Notes: generated by a model not told the origin, from the letters alone. A stretch of DNA of 64,000 nucleotides from Dryocosmus kuriphilus (GCA_038277395.1 CM076189.1:110963267-111027266); one strand, 5' to 3'; shown: positions 33,824 to 46,925, counted from the stretch's first letter. Numbers and translations are program-made.

Positions 33824-35523
33824 AGGGTCCGGATCGTATAACCCCACATAAAATTTTTCCGAGCGAAAACGTAGGCCCCTGGAGGCTTGAAAACAAATTT
33901 TCGATTAAAAACTTGCAAAGGACATGCCTGGACGTGAAATTTTATTGCGCATCTTTTTTCCTCTAGAGAAAAACTTTTAGCTTTTGCAGTTTTCAAAATA
34001 AAGCCAAAAAACTGACTTTTCTGAGAAACCCGATCTTAATCCGTTTTTAACTTCAGCTCGTGCTCGATGCTTCAGTTTTTGAAATTTTTTAATGAAAATT
34101 TCAGAGAATGTGCCTTAGAACGTTCTTCGCCGATAATCTAACAGGAATTCAAAACCGTTATTCTTAAAAATTGTTATTAATTGTTTTCTGATGCTCGGCG
34201 CGAATCGAACACTTGTAACTTCCAGCGTTTCGTTTAGCGAGGGAATTTTGAGGAGGCAAATATTTTTCCCGACAAAAATTCGAAAAAAGGTGTGTAGTGA
34301 ACTTTTTTGGAAAGTACCAAATCAAAATATTTAATGGTTTAGGAGTAGTTATGATTTTAGTGAACGTCAGCGCTGGAGTTTTCGAGCGTACTATATACTC
34401 TGAGACTTTCCGCTGTGCCACGTTCTCTCGCTGGTGAGTTTTTGCTTATAATGATATTATAAAATTTTCTGTGAATAAAAGTTAAAGGAAAATAAGTTAA
34501 CAAAATTTTCATGAATTTTATTTAATTCTGAATATATTTTTCCGGATTCTTTAAATTTAAATGTACGATACTCTAATGTACGCACATTGTTTACACCTAC
34601 ATTCGGCTTAACTCGTGAGCGACCTTGAACATGCAATTGGAATAAATGACACTAAAATAAAAGACGTAAAACGCTTATTGAAGTATCTTACACCCAAAGG
34701 AAAAGCCCTCTTTAATAAATAATTTGTCTTTAACAAACAGCAAATCGAGAGATGATTCTGATTTTTCTTCTGATGAAGATTAAATTGTATGTAGTTCCTT
34801 TATTACGAAACATCAAAAATTAAATAAAATTCATGAATATTTTGCTAACATATTTTCGTTTAACTGTTATTCACTAAAACTTTTATAATATCATATTATA
34901 AGCAAAAACTCACTAGCGAGGGAACGTGGCACAGCGGAAAGTCTCAGAGTATATAGTACGCTCGAAAACTCCAGCGCTGACGTTCACAAAAATGATAACT
35001 ACTCCTAAACCATTTAATATTTTGATCTGAAACTTTCCAAAAAACTTTACTATACCCTCCTCTGAATTTTCGTCGCGAGAAGTATTTGCTTCCTCTAAAT
35101 TTCCTCGCTGGGCGAAACGCTGGAGGTGACGAATGTTCGATTCGTGCTGAGCATCAGAAAAAAATTAATAACAATTTTTAAAAGCAACGGTTTTGAATTC
35201 CTATTAGATTTTCAATCGAGGGACATCTTATTACACACTTTCTGAAATTTTCATTAAAAAATTTCTAAAACTGAAGTACTGAGCACGAGTTGAAGTTAAA
35301 AACGGATTAAAAATCGGATTTTTCAAAAAAGTGAGTTTTTTGGCTTTATTTTGAAAACTACAAAAGCTACAACTTTTTCTCCAGAGGAGGAAATATGCGC
35401 AATAAAATTTCACGTCCTGATATGTTATTGACAAATTTTTAATCGAAAATTTGTTTTCAAGCCTCGAGGGGCCTACGTTTTCGCTCGGGAAAATTTTTTG
35501 TGGGGCCATACGATCCGGACCCT
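33824..35523. mobile_element. Foldback/MITE-like element with about 0.7-kb TIRs
   Basis: 1700 bp. Left arm 33824 to about 34560 and right arm about 34790-35523 are near-perfect inverted copies, with termini AGGGTCCGGATCGTA and TACGATCCGGACCCT. Flanked by a CAATTG duplication (33818-33823, 35524-35529). The spacer of about 230 bp and the arms hold no recognisable protein. Non-autonomous; mobilising enzyme unknown. Confidence 0.85.
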
Positions 35524-35659
35524 CAATTGTAGTTGAAAAGGAGAAACAGGCATTTTGACTTGTCCTCAACTGTGCCGTTGTGCTTTCATTTACAATGGCT
35601 GCGCAGTAGAAAAATGACACAATCAATTATTTTGCGTGTATTATTTGTTTTATTTGCTT

Positions 35660-36748
35660 AGGAGATACCCACTGATAAATCTGTTGTATGTTATATTATC
35701 AACGATGATGGAAAAAAATGTCACCTTCAACGCTTGTTGAAGAGGAAGGTTATTTTTGAACATGTTTCGATGTCTGATGTTTTCACAGTCATTACATGAT
35801 TGATAAAGAGTTTGAATGTGAAAGAAATAAAAATTTTAAACGTTCTCCGTAAGTCGGTCCAATCGGTGTATGAAATTATTTTACTTACTCAATTTTTGAA
35901 GGGCAAACCAAGATTGTTTTCAAGCACACAATACCTGCCTTACGTGTATTTTTTTGTGTGGAATACGATGGCGTAACTGGTTTCATCGTTGGATTAGACT
36001 GAGAAGCGCTATAAACAAAAAACGCGAAAAAATACATGTAAAATATGTATTACATGTTTGGATATTGTGTTGAGCTGTTCTTGAGTCTCAAAGAAATAGA
36101 AAGTTCGAGTGTTTACCGTGCTCCGGACCGATCGGCGTATAAAATGACTTTACTTGACGAATTCCTGAAGGACGACACACAATTATTTTTAAACACGTAA
36201 TACATGCTTTCTATGTATTTTTTTGCGTAAAATACGATGATGATGTTGGCTTTATTGCAGGGCCTACCTAAGAAGCTTCAGAATAGAAAGCCCACTCAAA
36301 AAACCGGTTTTTTAAATTTTTGGTAATGAATCCAAGCGAAGTTTGATTTTCTGAGTCACGCTTGAGATTTCTGATGCAAAATACGTGTGTTTGCAAGAAT
36401 AAAATTACTTTTAGCACCCTAAAAAAAAAAAAAATAGAGCGATTTGAAATATCTTTTCCTATTTTTAGTTCAGGTAATGTGGTTGACTAATTTTGGAAAA
36501 AAGTTACAATCAAACTAGGTTACGTGTAAAATATGATGCCACAAACCCGGTGTCGATAGCTGTTTTAGATGCGGAGAAAAAAAATTTTCAATAAGAAATC
36601 CCGTGTTTTCAATTATACGGCCTCAGGTGGGATCTAGGAACATTCGGTCGGCGGAAAACTTAGTCTTTTTGGGTGTGAAATACACTCAAAAACTTAATTT
36701 TAAAATCCTGGGTGGGGGGAATTTCGACTATCTTACCTGGGGATGCCC
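35660..36748. repeat. Right TIR of the large transposon
   Basis: Inverted partner of 28982-30027; includes CCACTGATAAATCTGTTGTA (35670), TTACTTTTAGCACC (36405) and GTCGGCGGAAAACTTAGTC (36646). Confidence 0.8.
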
Positions 36749-37110
36749 TTTCAAGGGAAGTAAAGTGTTTTTAAAGAATGTTCAGTGAATTAAGGGATTT
36801 TAAGGTTTTCAAAGTATTTTAAGGAATCTTATGGATTTTAAGGGTTTCTAAGGATTTTAAGAGGTTTATGTGTTTTAAGGGTTTTCGGGATATTGAGGGT
36901 TTTAATGGTTTTAAATGGCTTAGGAATTCAGGAAATTCAAGTAAATTTAAGGGACTTTAGGTGTATTAAAATATACGACGGGTTTTGAATAATTCTAAGA
37001 GATTCAAAAGTATTTATCACCAGCAAGATATAAAAGGATTTTTAGGATGTTGGGTGTCCTAATGTTCTATGGGATTAGATTATTTTAAGAGATATAACGA
37101 AATCCTTGTA
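36749..37110. repeat. TTTAAGG block 2, right part
   Basis: Continues the block broken at 28981; TTCAAGGG then TTTTTAAAGAATGTTCAG, matching the uninterrupted copy near 26615-26645. Confidence 0.7.
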
Positions 37111-37920
37111 GATTCAACAAATTTCTTTAAATTAAATTTAAATTTAATTAAAACTTAAATTAAATTTAAATTGTATTCAAGTTTAAACTAAATTTAAATT
37201 AAATAAATTCCTTTTTAAATGCTTTGGTACTGACTGATATACTTTAAAATCCCTTTAAATCTTTGAAAGTAACTCAAAATCCATTGAAATCCCTTGATAT
37301 TGTTTAAATTTCTTGAAGTTCTTCAGAATGCTTTAAAATAACTTAGAAATTTCAAATTCATTTAAAAGTTGTTTAATTACTTAATTTCCCTTAATATCCA
37401 TAAAACGCCTAAACATGTTTCGCAATGAAATTTAATTTATTTCGTAAAGTTCTCTCGAAGATCGTTATAATCTGAGTTCTTTAATTGAAAAGGTTTTTTT
37501 TAGGGGTTTAAAAGGGTTTTGAGGTATTTAAAAGTCTTAAGTAATTTAGGGATTTTTAGGATGTTGAGTTTCAACCTTTTATGGAATTACGGTGCTTTAC
37601 AGGACTATAGAAATTTCATCGATTTCATGGGTTTTAAAGGACTTGAAGTGTTTCAAGAATTTTAAGAAATTTAAATGTTATAACTTCTTTTAAGAAGTTC
37701 AAATTTTTTTGCAGGAATTTAAGTCTGCTTATGGGATTTTAAACGTGTTTAAGGTATTTTAAGGTTTTTAAGATATTTCAAGGGAATCTAAGAGTCTTTA
37801 AAGAATGTTCAGACAATTAGGAGAATTTAAGGTTTTCAAAGAATTTAAGGAATTTAATTATATTTAAGGGCTTGAAGGGTTTTAAGAGATACGATGGGTT
37901 TTAATTTATTTTAAGAGACA
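37110..37920. repeat. Dispersed AT-rich repeat copy C and short TTTAAGG block
   Basis: GTAGATTCAACAAATTTC starts a C/T-biased stretch resembling 25725-26005, with a local expansion of TTAAATTTAAATT (37120-37205). Bias switches near 37490 to TTTAAGG. Confidence 0.65.
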
Positions 37921-39780
37921 TAATTCTTATTTTTCCGAGATATTATCTTCCATAATTTTATAGTTCCTATAGTAATGGAAATACGTCCCAATTCTTCTGC
38001 AATTTTTTGTACACAATTTTGGAAATCATTTCAGCAGGATGGAAATTTGTTCATTTTTTTTAGGATTTCCTATCATTTAAATTATAAAATATAGTTTTTC
38101 TACACAAGTATCAATTTTTGCCAATTTTTGTCCATGTTTTCTGACACAATTTTGGAAACTTTTCTATCAAAATGGAAAATGTTTTGGAAATTGTTTCCGT
38201 TTAAATAATAAAATATAATTTCGGCGGGTTAATGACACAAATTTTTGTGCACACCAGCCATTTTTCTAAACTAGCAAATCTCTAGAAACCTCTTGAATAC
38301 CTGAAAATTCTTGGAATTCTTGCAGATTCAACAAATTCCTTTAAATTTTGTGGAATTCCTTGAAATACTTTAAAAGTCTTTTAAATCTTTGGAAGTACCT
38401 CAAGATTCTTTGAATTTGCTTGAAAATGTTTAAATTTCTTGATATTCTTGGAAATGTTTTAAAATTACTTCAAGTTTCGAAGATAGTTTGGAACTTCTTT
38501 TAATTCCATATTATCCCCTCAAATCTTCAAAATGCGTAGAAATCCTTCAAAATATAATTTAACTTGTTTCCTAAAGTTCTCTAGAAATTCATTATTCTAA
38601 CGGGTTTTAGAGGTTTAAACGTGTTTTAGGAGTTTGAATGGGTTTAAATATTTTAAAGGCTTAAAGGGATCTTATGGGGCTTAATTATTTTATGTGTTTT
38701 AAAGGAATAGGGATCTTTATGACTTTAACGATTTAAAGTTTTAAGGGGTTTAAAGGATTTTTATTGGTTAAAGTGGTTTAAGGTGTTTAAAAGTTTGTAG
38801 GAATTTTAAGGAATTTAAATAATGTAAACAATTTTAAGGCTTTTAAGAGATTTGAAAGGTTTCAAGAAATTTAAGAGATTTAAAAATTTTAAACGGCTTT
38901 TAGAGATTTGAAGGGTTTTGAAGGATTTGAGTGTGATGACGGGATTTAAAATGTGTTTATGGAATCTTAAGGGTTTCACGGAATTTAAAGGGAGTTTTAT
39001 GGTCTTTAAAGAATATTTATAGGATTAAAGTATTTTAAGGTTTATCAAGAATTTCAAGGAAGATTAAGGGATTTCAGGAGGTTTTAAGAGATTAACAGGA
39101 TTTAGGGGTTTTAAAGTTTTAAGCAAATAATTTTGTCTAAGAGATTTTTAAGGGATTCGAAGGGATTTAAGAAATTTTAAATTGATTTTTAAGGCGAAGT
39201 TATTTAAGGGAATTTATGAGTTTTAAGATGTTTGAAAGGTTTTTATGAGTTTCAAGTATTTACAAGATGTCATGGGGTTTAAGAGTTTTAAGTCTTTTAG
39301 TGATTTTTATGGTTTTAATGGCTCTAAGAGATTCGAAGAGTTTTAATGAGTTTCAAGAGATTTAAAGTATCTAATATATTTTAGATGTTTCAAGTTTTTT
39401 AAGAATTTTAAGGAATTTTAATTTTTACAGGTTTTAAAGTGTTTAAGGGGCTTAAAATCTTTAAGGAATTTAGAGATTTTGTGGAATTTAAGCGGAGTCT
39501 TGAGGCGTTAATTGAGTTAAAGGGATTTAAAGTATTTAATTAATTGAAGCAATTTTGAGTAATTTTTTAGGAGTTTTAAGAAATTTTAAGTGACTTTGAG
39601 GATTAAATGGATTTTGTGCATTGTAATGTTTTTATGTTTCTACGGATTTTAAACTTGTTTTAAGTGTTTTAGGGGTTTCAAATATTTTAAGGCATTTAGA
39701 GATTTTTAAGGTTTTAAGAGTTTTAGCTTTTTATGGGATTAAGGTATTTGAAGGAATATAAGTAATTTACTCGATCTGAA
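37920..39780. repeat. Dispersed AT-rich repeat copy D and TTTAAGG block 3
   Basis: 37920-38590 matches 27940-28390 (CCTATAGTAATGGAAATACG, GAAATCATTTCAGCAGGATGG, then TTGCAGATTCAACAAATTCC). From about 38595 the TTTAAGG block runs to 39770. No gene. Confidence 0.7.
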
Positions 39781-39999
39781 CATAACTGCGTGGTGAAAAT
39801 GTAAACAAGATACATCTACTTTCAACAATACAATGTATTTGCAATTAATTGCTTAATGAGGAAAAAACAAGAAATATTTACACACTTAATCTATTTTACC
39901 TTCTTTCATTCTTGACGCGATTTTTTTTCTTTACTGAAGTGCTGAAATATTACGCTCTAATTGTTAAAACCCATAATTACTAACTGTATTACCCAGGTG

Positions 40000-40880
40000 A
40001 GAATTTAGGTCGGCAGCCAGAGTTTGACTGTCGCCCCAAGGTCGGCTCTACATTGGCAACTTAGTTTTGGCACTCGGAGTTGGGGTGAATACGATAAATC
40101 CAATGCATCTTTGGTCGGCCAACTTTGACAACCGACATTGGCCGCGAGAGTCTACCCAACTGTCGGCCCAACCGTGGACCAAACTTGGGCCGACTGTCGG
40201 TTGAACTCTGGCTAATTTATTTTGAAAATGAAAGTAATATTACGGTAGGCCTGACTCTGGACAAAGATTGGCCCGTTCGTCTACTTAATAATAATCAGAA
40301 CAAGTAGCCTTATTTGGACATACCGTAGGCCCAACTGTGGACCAAAGATGGCACGACTATCGGATGGACCGTGGCACATTGTTATAAATTGACCATAATA
40401 ATACTGTTGGCCCGACTCTAAACAAATGTTGAACCGATCGTCAGCTTAATATTAATCAGAACAAGAAACCTTAGAGCGCCGAACCGTCGGCCCAACTTTG
40501 GACCAAACTTCGGCCGACTCTCGGTTGAATTCTGGAAAATTTTAAAAAAATGTTCATAATATTACGGTCGACCTGACTCTGCTCGAAGGTTTGCCGGATC
40601 GTCGGCTTAATATTTATCAGATCTAGTAGCCTTAGTTGTCCCTAACTTCGGCGCTTTGGGCCAAAATTCATGTATACTCTGTCGAAGTGTTGTAAAATGT
40701 CCACAACAGTACAGTCGGCAAGACTCTGGGCGACGGTTGGCCCAACCGTTGGTGTAATATTACCCGGTGCAAGTAACCTGAATGCGCTCGACCGTCGGTT
40801 CAACTTTGTCCCAAGTTTGGGCAGACGGTCGGGTATACTCGGGCGAATTGTTTGAAAACGATCACAATAATACGGGCGAA
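40000..40880. repeat. GTCGGCCCAAC minisatellite, about 160-bp units
   Basis: GC-richer than its surroundings. Anchor TAATATTAATCAGAACAAG recurs near 40286, 40446, 40608 and 40752 (periods about 160, 162, 144), each with GTCGGCCCAACTTTGGACCAAA-like and GTTGAACTCTGG-like segments. Each unit itself contains several GGCCCGACT/GGCCCAAC submotifs. The flanks 39781-39999 show no gene. Confidence 0.75.
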
Positions 40881-40979
40881 TTACCGCTAGCTGGCAGACG
40901 GTAAAAGTGAGCTACAAGTGAAATCAGTCTTCGGTTCTATAAGTAGATGGCTTTGCCTAGTATGTAACGAGCTATTGTA

Positions 40980-41580
40980 AGGCCGGCGGTGCAAAACGAC
41001 GTCGACTTGCTAGTTGGACCGACCATTGCTTCGATATGTTGGACCAACGTTTTCTCTCAACGTTGGTTTAACTTTGAAAATCAGTGGTGTGGCAACCTCG
41101 GTTCCGTTGTAGGCCGAACCTTGCTAACCCTTGTCGGGACAACCGTGAAAAACAAGTAGACTTGCGTTATTATTACTCTAGTTGGGTCGAACATTGGTCC
41201 ACGAAATTGAACCAGTTTTAAAAACCAATGGTGGGTGATTATTATGTTCCGTAGTTGGTTCAACGTTGCGAACCATAGCCGGCCCAACCGTGGAAAGTGG
41301 GAAGGCTTGCGTTAACATTACCTTAGTTGGTCCGACCATTGCTTCCCAAGATTCGGCCAATGCTTTTGACAATGCTGGCCCAACTTTCTAAACCAAGGTT
41401 CTTCCAATACTGCTGCGCGGGGTGGACAAACTCCGTTTCCCATGGTCGGCTCAACGATGGTGAAAGCCGCCGGCCACTGTCATCATTACGCTAGTTGGCC
41501 TACCAATGGCTTACATAGTTGGGCTGAACTTTCAATGGTTGGCCCGATCGTGGCCCGATGGCAAATTCACACATGGGATA
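40980..41580. repeat. GTTGGTCCGACC minisatellite, about 155-bp units
   Basis: Anchor GACTTGCGTTATTATTACTCTAGTTGG recurs near 41159, 41311 and 41472. Units carry GTTGGNCCGACCATTG and GTTGGTTCAACGTTG, complementary in style to the 40000-40880 motifs, suggesting the two arrays are arms of one large inverted structure. Frames in this region are repeat artefacts. Confidence 0.65.
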
Positions 41581-41639
41581 GCAACATTTTTACTAATTCA
41601 GATTTAGAAAAAACATTTTTTTGTTATTAAGCAATAGTG

Positions 41640-42745
41640 CCGCCATAAATGGGGTGAGAAATTTTATTTTTAACAGTCATTATTTATACATTCAAGCGAG
41701 ACAAGGCAAGAGAAAAGCCAAGAAAGGATGCAACTCAATATTTGTATCGGACTTTAAATATATTTATACATATATTTATTTAATCTAGGATTTCAAAATG
41801 CTTCAAGGGATTTTCTAAAATCCAGTACTGGCACGTTTCTAGTCAAAAGTAACCCGTTGCCTTGACGGTACTTTTAAAAAACTTTAATACGTCATTTCAT
41901 ATTCCCTTGAAAATTTTTCAATTTGAGACTAATGAAAAATACCGAATATAAAAATCAACAAAAAAGAAAATTGTCGCAAATACAAATTAATGATTTTATA
42001 AAATCTAAGAAATTTAAAATAACAAGCTTCTAAATACAGAAAAGTAAGAATCCCGAATTATAAAGAAAAACGTATTCAAAAATATCTGAAATTAAAATTT
42101 GCCGACTTATTAAATTTACGAAGTATAGAGTTAGCGAATTATTGGAATTACGAATTATTATTTTCCGATAAGTTTTTGAAATTGTCGAATCATTAAGTTT
42201 AAGAATTATATAATAAGATTAAAGAATTATAATATTAACGAATTAGACATTTTTTTAAATTTCTAAACTCACGAAATTTAAACTTGCTGAAATACAATGT
42301 TTCTGAAGTTAAAATTGTTGAAGATAATTATGTAATTATTTAATTAGGAATAAAAGATATTTATTTAGAAGCTAATAAAAAATAACGGAAAAAAATACCG
42401 AATATAAAAATCAACTAAAGAGAAAATGGTCGCAAATACAAATTAGCGAATTATAAAACTTACGCAATTTGAAATAAAAAGCTATTAATTATCGAAAAAT
42501 AATAATCCCGAATTAAACAGATGAAGAATTCAATAATATCCGTCTGAATCCCTTTAAAATTACCGAAACCAATAAAATCCTTTAAAAAGTCAAGCCCGTC
42601 AAACACACAAAATCCCTTAAAGCTTTAAGACCCTCAAAATCCTATAATTCCCCCAAATCCCTAAAGATACCTTAAAACAGCAACTAAAGTTGGTCGAGTT
42701 ATTAAATTTACAATCTGTACAATTAAAGAATCAGAAAACTAACGA
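41640..42745. repeat. AT-rich dispersed family with CGAATTATAAA motifs
   Basis: Sequence around ATACCGAATATAAAAATCAACAAA (41940) recurs internally at 42393 and in diverged form at 52410 and 53690. No gene. A short CTTTAAAATCC-type stretch lies at 42540-42680. Confidence 0.55.
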
Positions 42746-43721
42746 ATAAGTCATTTTTATCAACGTCTCCGTTTAAAAAAAAGGAGATTTTTAGTAATAT
42801 TACATTTCTCACATATGTGTGTTTCACTCATTTTGTATGTAGCTGCTATTTTAACGAATTATTATTTAACTTAATCTTTAGTTTCTCGAATTTTCATTTG
42901 CAATATTTGGTTTCTCAAAGTTATCTTTCGATATCACTTTAATTTTTTTTACTTCCTATTTGGCATAATTCTTATTTTCCCGAATTATCATCTTGCTTCA
43001 CTTTTATAGTTCCTACAATAATTACGATTTGTTTCAATTTCTGTGCAATTTTTCCTATACAATTTTTTATATTATTTCAGGAAAATGGAAAATTAATCAT
43101 TTAATAATTCATTTAAATTATAAAATAAGACAGAAGTTTTTATGCACACCAGGCTTAAAGACTTGAAACATTTTACAAGAATTCAGAAGACTTTTCAAAT
43201 ATTTTAAGAGCGTTTAAGGGATTTTAACGGTGTTTAATGAACATTCAAGGTTTTAAGAGATTTTAAGAGTTTAAAGAAAATTATGCGATTTAAGGGACAA
43301 TTTAAGGTGTTTAGGGGTTTGAATCCATTTTAGGAGTTTCAAGGGTTTTAGGGATTTTAAGGGTTTAAAGGATTTCTAAGGGGTTTAAGGTTTTTAAGTG
43401 TTTTAATTTATTTAGGGGTGTTTAACTATTTCAAAGAGCTTGAAAGGATTTTAGTAGTTTAAAGGGGCTTTGAGGTGTTTAAAACTTTAAGGTATTTAAG
43501 GAGTCTTGGGATTTTAGGAGTTTTTAACTTTTAAGGAAGTTAAGGAATCTTAATCGAACTTAAAGTTCTCAAGAGATTTACAATGTTTCAAGAATTTTAA
43601 GAGATTAAAAATATTTAAAGAATTTTAGGCGATTATAATTTCCTTTCAGGGTTTTAAAGAATTGTAAGTGTCTTTATGCGATTTTGAACGTGTTTAAGGG
43701 ATTTTAAAAGTTTGAAGAAAT
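42746..43721. repeat. Dispersed AT-rich repeat copy E and TTTAAGG block 4, left part
   Basis: 42746-43140 resembles 24805-25600; 43145-43721 is a TTTAAGG block that stops at TTTGAAGAAA beside the next transposon and resumes at about 47351. Confidence 0.65.
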
Positions 43722-44139
43722 GACCCCGTACCATATGCATTGAAAAAAGGTCTCGGTGGATTTTTCTAAATTTTGGATATGTTGTAGAACATAACATACC
43801 CAATAAAAAGTTCTTATGACAAAAAGTTAAAAAATGGACAGTTTTCCGCCCTGTGACGCGAAGTGTCGTAATAAATGCCGTTTGGGAGAATCGCTGCAGA
43901 AAATGCGGAGCTGTTTAGCTCCACGCTGATGTGTAATGCCCAGAAATCTGATCCTCTGCCATTATGTAATTTATGACCCCAGTTAAAAAGTGTTTATGAA
44001 TCAGGGTCAAAAAGTGACCAAGTTTTCGTCCTTGTAGATTGAAAAGTCGACTTTATTTATCTTTGCTTGTATTTGACCTCCGTTAAAAGAACTTGATGGG
44101 CCAAGGTCAATAAGTGGAAAGTTTTTCGTCCCTATCGCA

Positions 44140-44657
44140 TCAAAGATGTTGCATAAGTTTAGTCAGATATTCTGTTGATTTATTGTAAGGCGTTTGGATT
44201 TTGTTGCTGTGGTCTATGCGCAGCGTCTTGCACAGTGAGTAGAAGGTGTGTGCAGTGATACCAAACATTATTTTCATGTCGTTGCATACCCCATTAACCA
44301 TAGTACGCTTGGCACGTGTGTGCATGTGCCAGGAGCTCGTGCACCTGATTTGCACGTGCAATAATATCCCTGGATTGGATTGCAATTTCAGTCTGGTTTG
44401 CCTTCGTCAGTTGGTAGGTAAGCAATCCAGAGCTGGTTTCTAGCTGCATTTTTGAATAGTGAATAAGCTCTAACGCTGATCATACCAGGCTCTGGTATAA
44501 TGTCACGATGTTTCTGATTCATGACATTCAACTGGAATTCTTCTTCTTCCTCTCTTTGTAACTTGTCCTGAATATACGACGGAGCTAAGTCGAGCTGATA
44601 GACGCCGACTCTCAGTTCTCTGAAAAACTCCAATATCAAACGTGGAAAGTTAAGCAC
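44140..44657 (-). pseudogene. Inverted second copy of the transposase C-terminus, in the left TIR
   Basis: Minus-strand frames 44657-44388 (YIQDKLQREEEEEFQ, HRDIIPEPGMISVRAYSLFKNAAR, WIAYLPTDEG) and 44385-44140 (TPYNKSTEYLTKLMQHL) correspond to 46500-46925 on the plus strand. The left copy is more open than the right one. It cannot encode a whole enzyme; it is coding sequence carried as part of the inverted repeat. Confidence 0.75.
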
Positions 44658-44949
44658 GTACTGACAATTGAGCCATTATCTTTTAGTCCTTCTTGAAATT
44701 CTGTCTTTTCTTCCTTTTTCGATTCCGTAATAAATAAACCGGAAGATCATTAGAAGATCGTTTAATTAAGAGTATCGTTTCTTACTGTGAAGCTAACGCC
44801 AGACTTATTCTGCATTTCTTTGTTTTCCATCAATATTATTTCCTTTCCAATCACTTCTTGGATTCACGAGAATGATTCAGCCATTTACTTATTTCTCAGG
44901 ATTATTGTTACTAGTCCGTCAATATAAGTTATATGATTATTTTTAACAA

Positions 44950-46925
44950 TTGATTCATCTAGATCTATGCTTATATAGATTTCAAATCTCGATATGGGCT
45001 TTCATGAATCGGTTGCTATGTTTTATTTGTAATAGGCAATTTCGTCCCGGCTTCTTGTTGCGAATTGATGGAGACGAAAGTGCCGCTATACGAGAAATTT
45101 TTATTAGAAGGCGTGATGAAATGAATAAGCCAACACTCATTGTCGACGACCTTGCCTGGTTATACATAAATTTTAACCGATCTGGTCGATAAGAAGTAGC
45201 TGTAGTCTAGCATAATCTCCATGCCGTAAGATTGAACGTGTTAACGTAAATTTCAAGTCGTAGTTGCGTTATTTGTAATAACGTGAACGATCTTAATATA
45301 CAGATATTTTTGCAAGAACTACGCAACGCTGCTTTTAGTCTGAATAGGTATGAAGATGAGAACAGCTTCTCAGATATTGAATTTGATAGTATGGCTCCCG
45401 TCACAAAGGAGTAATTCCGAGATTTGTTCACTTACTTTGACCCAGTATTTAGTCAGGGTAGTCAAAGGTATGTGACTAAAACAGATCTGCTAATATTCCT
45501 ATTCAAATTGCGTCAAGGAATTTCTGACGAATTTTTGAAGATTATATTCAACCACCCGAGTAGGCAAGCTACCAGCCTAGCAGTTGCTACTGTCAGACAA
45601 TCTTTCATACAAAAGCTTGTACATGAAAATCTAGGATTTGGTTCGATTACGAGAGAGGTTTACATTGCAAGACTTGTAACAGGGTTCGCTAACGAATTTT
45701 AAAATCCACAGCCTCTCACACTCGGAAATATCGTTTATGTCGACGGCGTCTACAGTTACATTGATAAGAGTAGCAACTTCCGGAGTTTGCGATTTGCGAC
45801 AATCGAACTGTCGTCACAAGGGCCGTCATTGTGTCAAGCCTGCTTTAATGGTAGCACCAGATGATTACATAGTAGGCATCCATGGAACTTACTTCTCAGG
45901 CTCACGAAAAAAAACGATGCTGCGATGCTAAACCAAGAGTTCCAAGGAGACGCTGATAGAATGAGAGAATGGTTCCAAGAATGGTCGACTTAAAAGTCAA
46001 TAGAGAGTATCGAGATGCCACTGTTCTGTTACAAAAACTAGAAGTTACTTGGAAAATGCCCACACATCTCCAGCCTGGACAATGTCAACTCTCTACAGGG
46101 GAAGTAAGTGAATCACAGTAGGTAACAAAAACTACATGGATAGTGGAGGCTATAAATGGCCACGCCAAGTCCATCTTAAAGTTTTTTGGTAATACAATTC
46201 CTATCCAACTTGTCTACAATCTCGTGGACTTTTATCACATAGCTGGTACAATAATGAAAATATACCATCCTCCCGTTGATTAGGAAGGAGCTGATGAGGT
46301 GTTGGTTAGGCAGTTGCTTGAGAGAGCACATAACGTAAACATTGTCCAAGCACTAGTGGAAACGCAAAACCTGCAGGATAGAGGTGGTCAACGATGATAT
46401 CGACTGAATTCTCAGTACGTGCTTAACTTTACTCGTTTAACATTATAGTTTCCCAGAGACCTGACAGTCGCCGTCTCGCAGGTCAACTTCGCTCCTCCGA
46501 ACCTCTAGGATAAGTTACAAAGAGAGGAAGAAGAAGAATTCTAGTCGAATTTCATTAATCAGCAACATCGTGACACTATACCTGAGCCTGGTATGTTCAG
46601 CGTTAGAGTTTATTGACTGTTCAAAAATGCAGCTAGGCACCAACCTTGGATTGCTTATCTACCAAATGACGAAGACCAAGCAGACTGTAATGAGGATTCA
46701 ATCCAGGGATATTATTGCACGTGCTAATCAAGTGCACGACCTATTGGCTCATGCGTACACGTGGCAAGCGATCTATGGTTCATAGTATATGTTCGATATG
46801 AAAATAATGTTTGGCATCCTCTACTCACCTTCTTCTCACTGTACAGGACGCGGCTCGTAGGCCACAATAATAAAATCCGAACGCCTTACAATGAATCAAC
46901 AGATTATCTGACTAAACTCGTGTAA
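44950..46925 (+). pseudogene. DDE_Tnp_4-type transposase of the second transposon, decayed
   Basis: Read across several frames: KTDLLIFLFKLRQGISDEF, ATVRQSFIQKLVHENLGFGS and TREVYIARL (45490-45690); YVDGVYSYIDKSSNFR with a catalytic Asp (45735-45790); KKNDAAMLNQEFQGD (45908-45950); REYRDATVLLQKLEVTW, matching the DRGYRD block (46002-46050); TWIVEAINGHAKS (46135); QREEEEEF and HRDTIPEPGMFSVRVY (46520-46610); then YYCTC and IGSCVHVASDLWFIVY (46710-46790) and TPYNESTDYLTKL (46895-46925). At least eight stops or shifts. Same enzyme class as the decayed gene at 30340-31500 but a different family. Confidence 0.75.

Larger units (their letters stand above)
28982..36748 (-). mobile_element. Large DDE_Tnp_4-type DNA transposon with about 1-kb TIRs
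   Basis: Ends GGGTCCCCCCGTTAAGATTTTCGAAAT (left) and, inverted, GGGCATCCCCAGGTAAGATAGTCGAAAT (right). The inverted arms are about 28982-30027 and 35660-36748, both ending inward at ATACCCACTGATAAATCTGTTG or its complement. The interior holds a decayed minus-strand transposase plus younger insertions (mariner with solo LTR, foldback element). The flanks AAGAAA and TTTCAAGG rejoin a TTTAAGG block. ISL2EU-like by transposase motifs; assignment tentative. Confidence 0.8.

Noticed and set aside
40125..41630. Several 60-70 codon frames
   Set aside because: Frames of tandem minisatellite units on both strands; not conserved as proteins.
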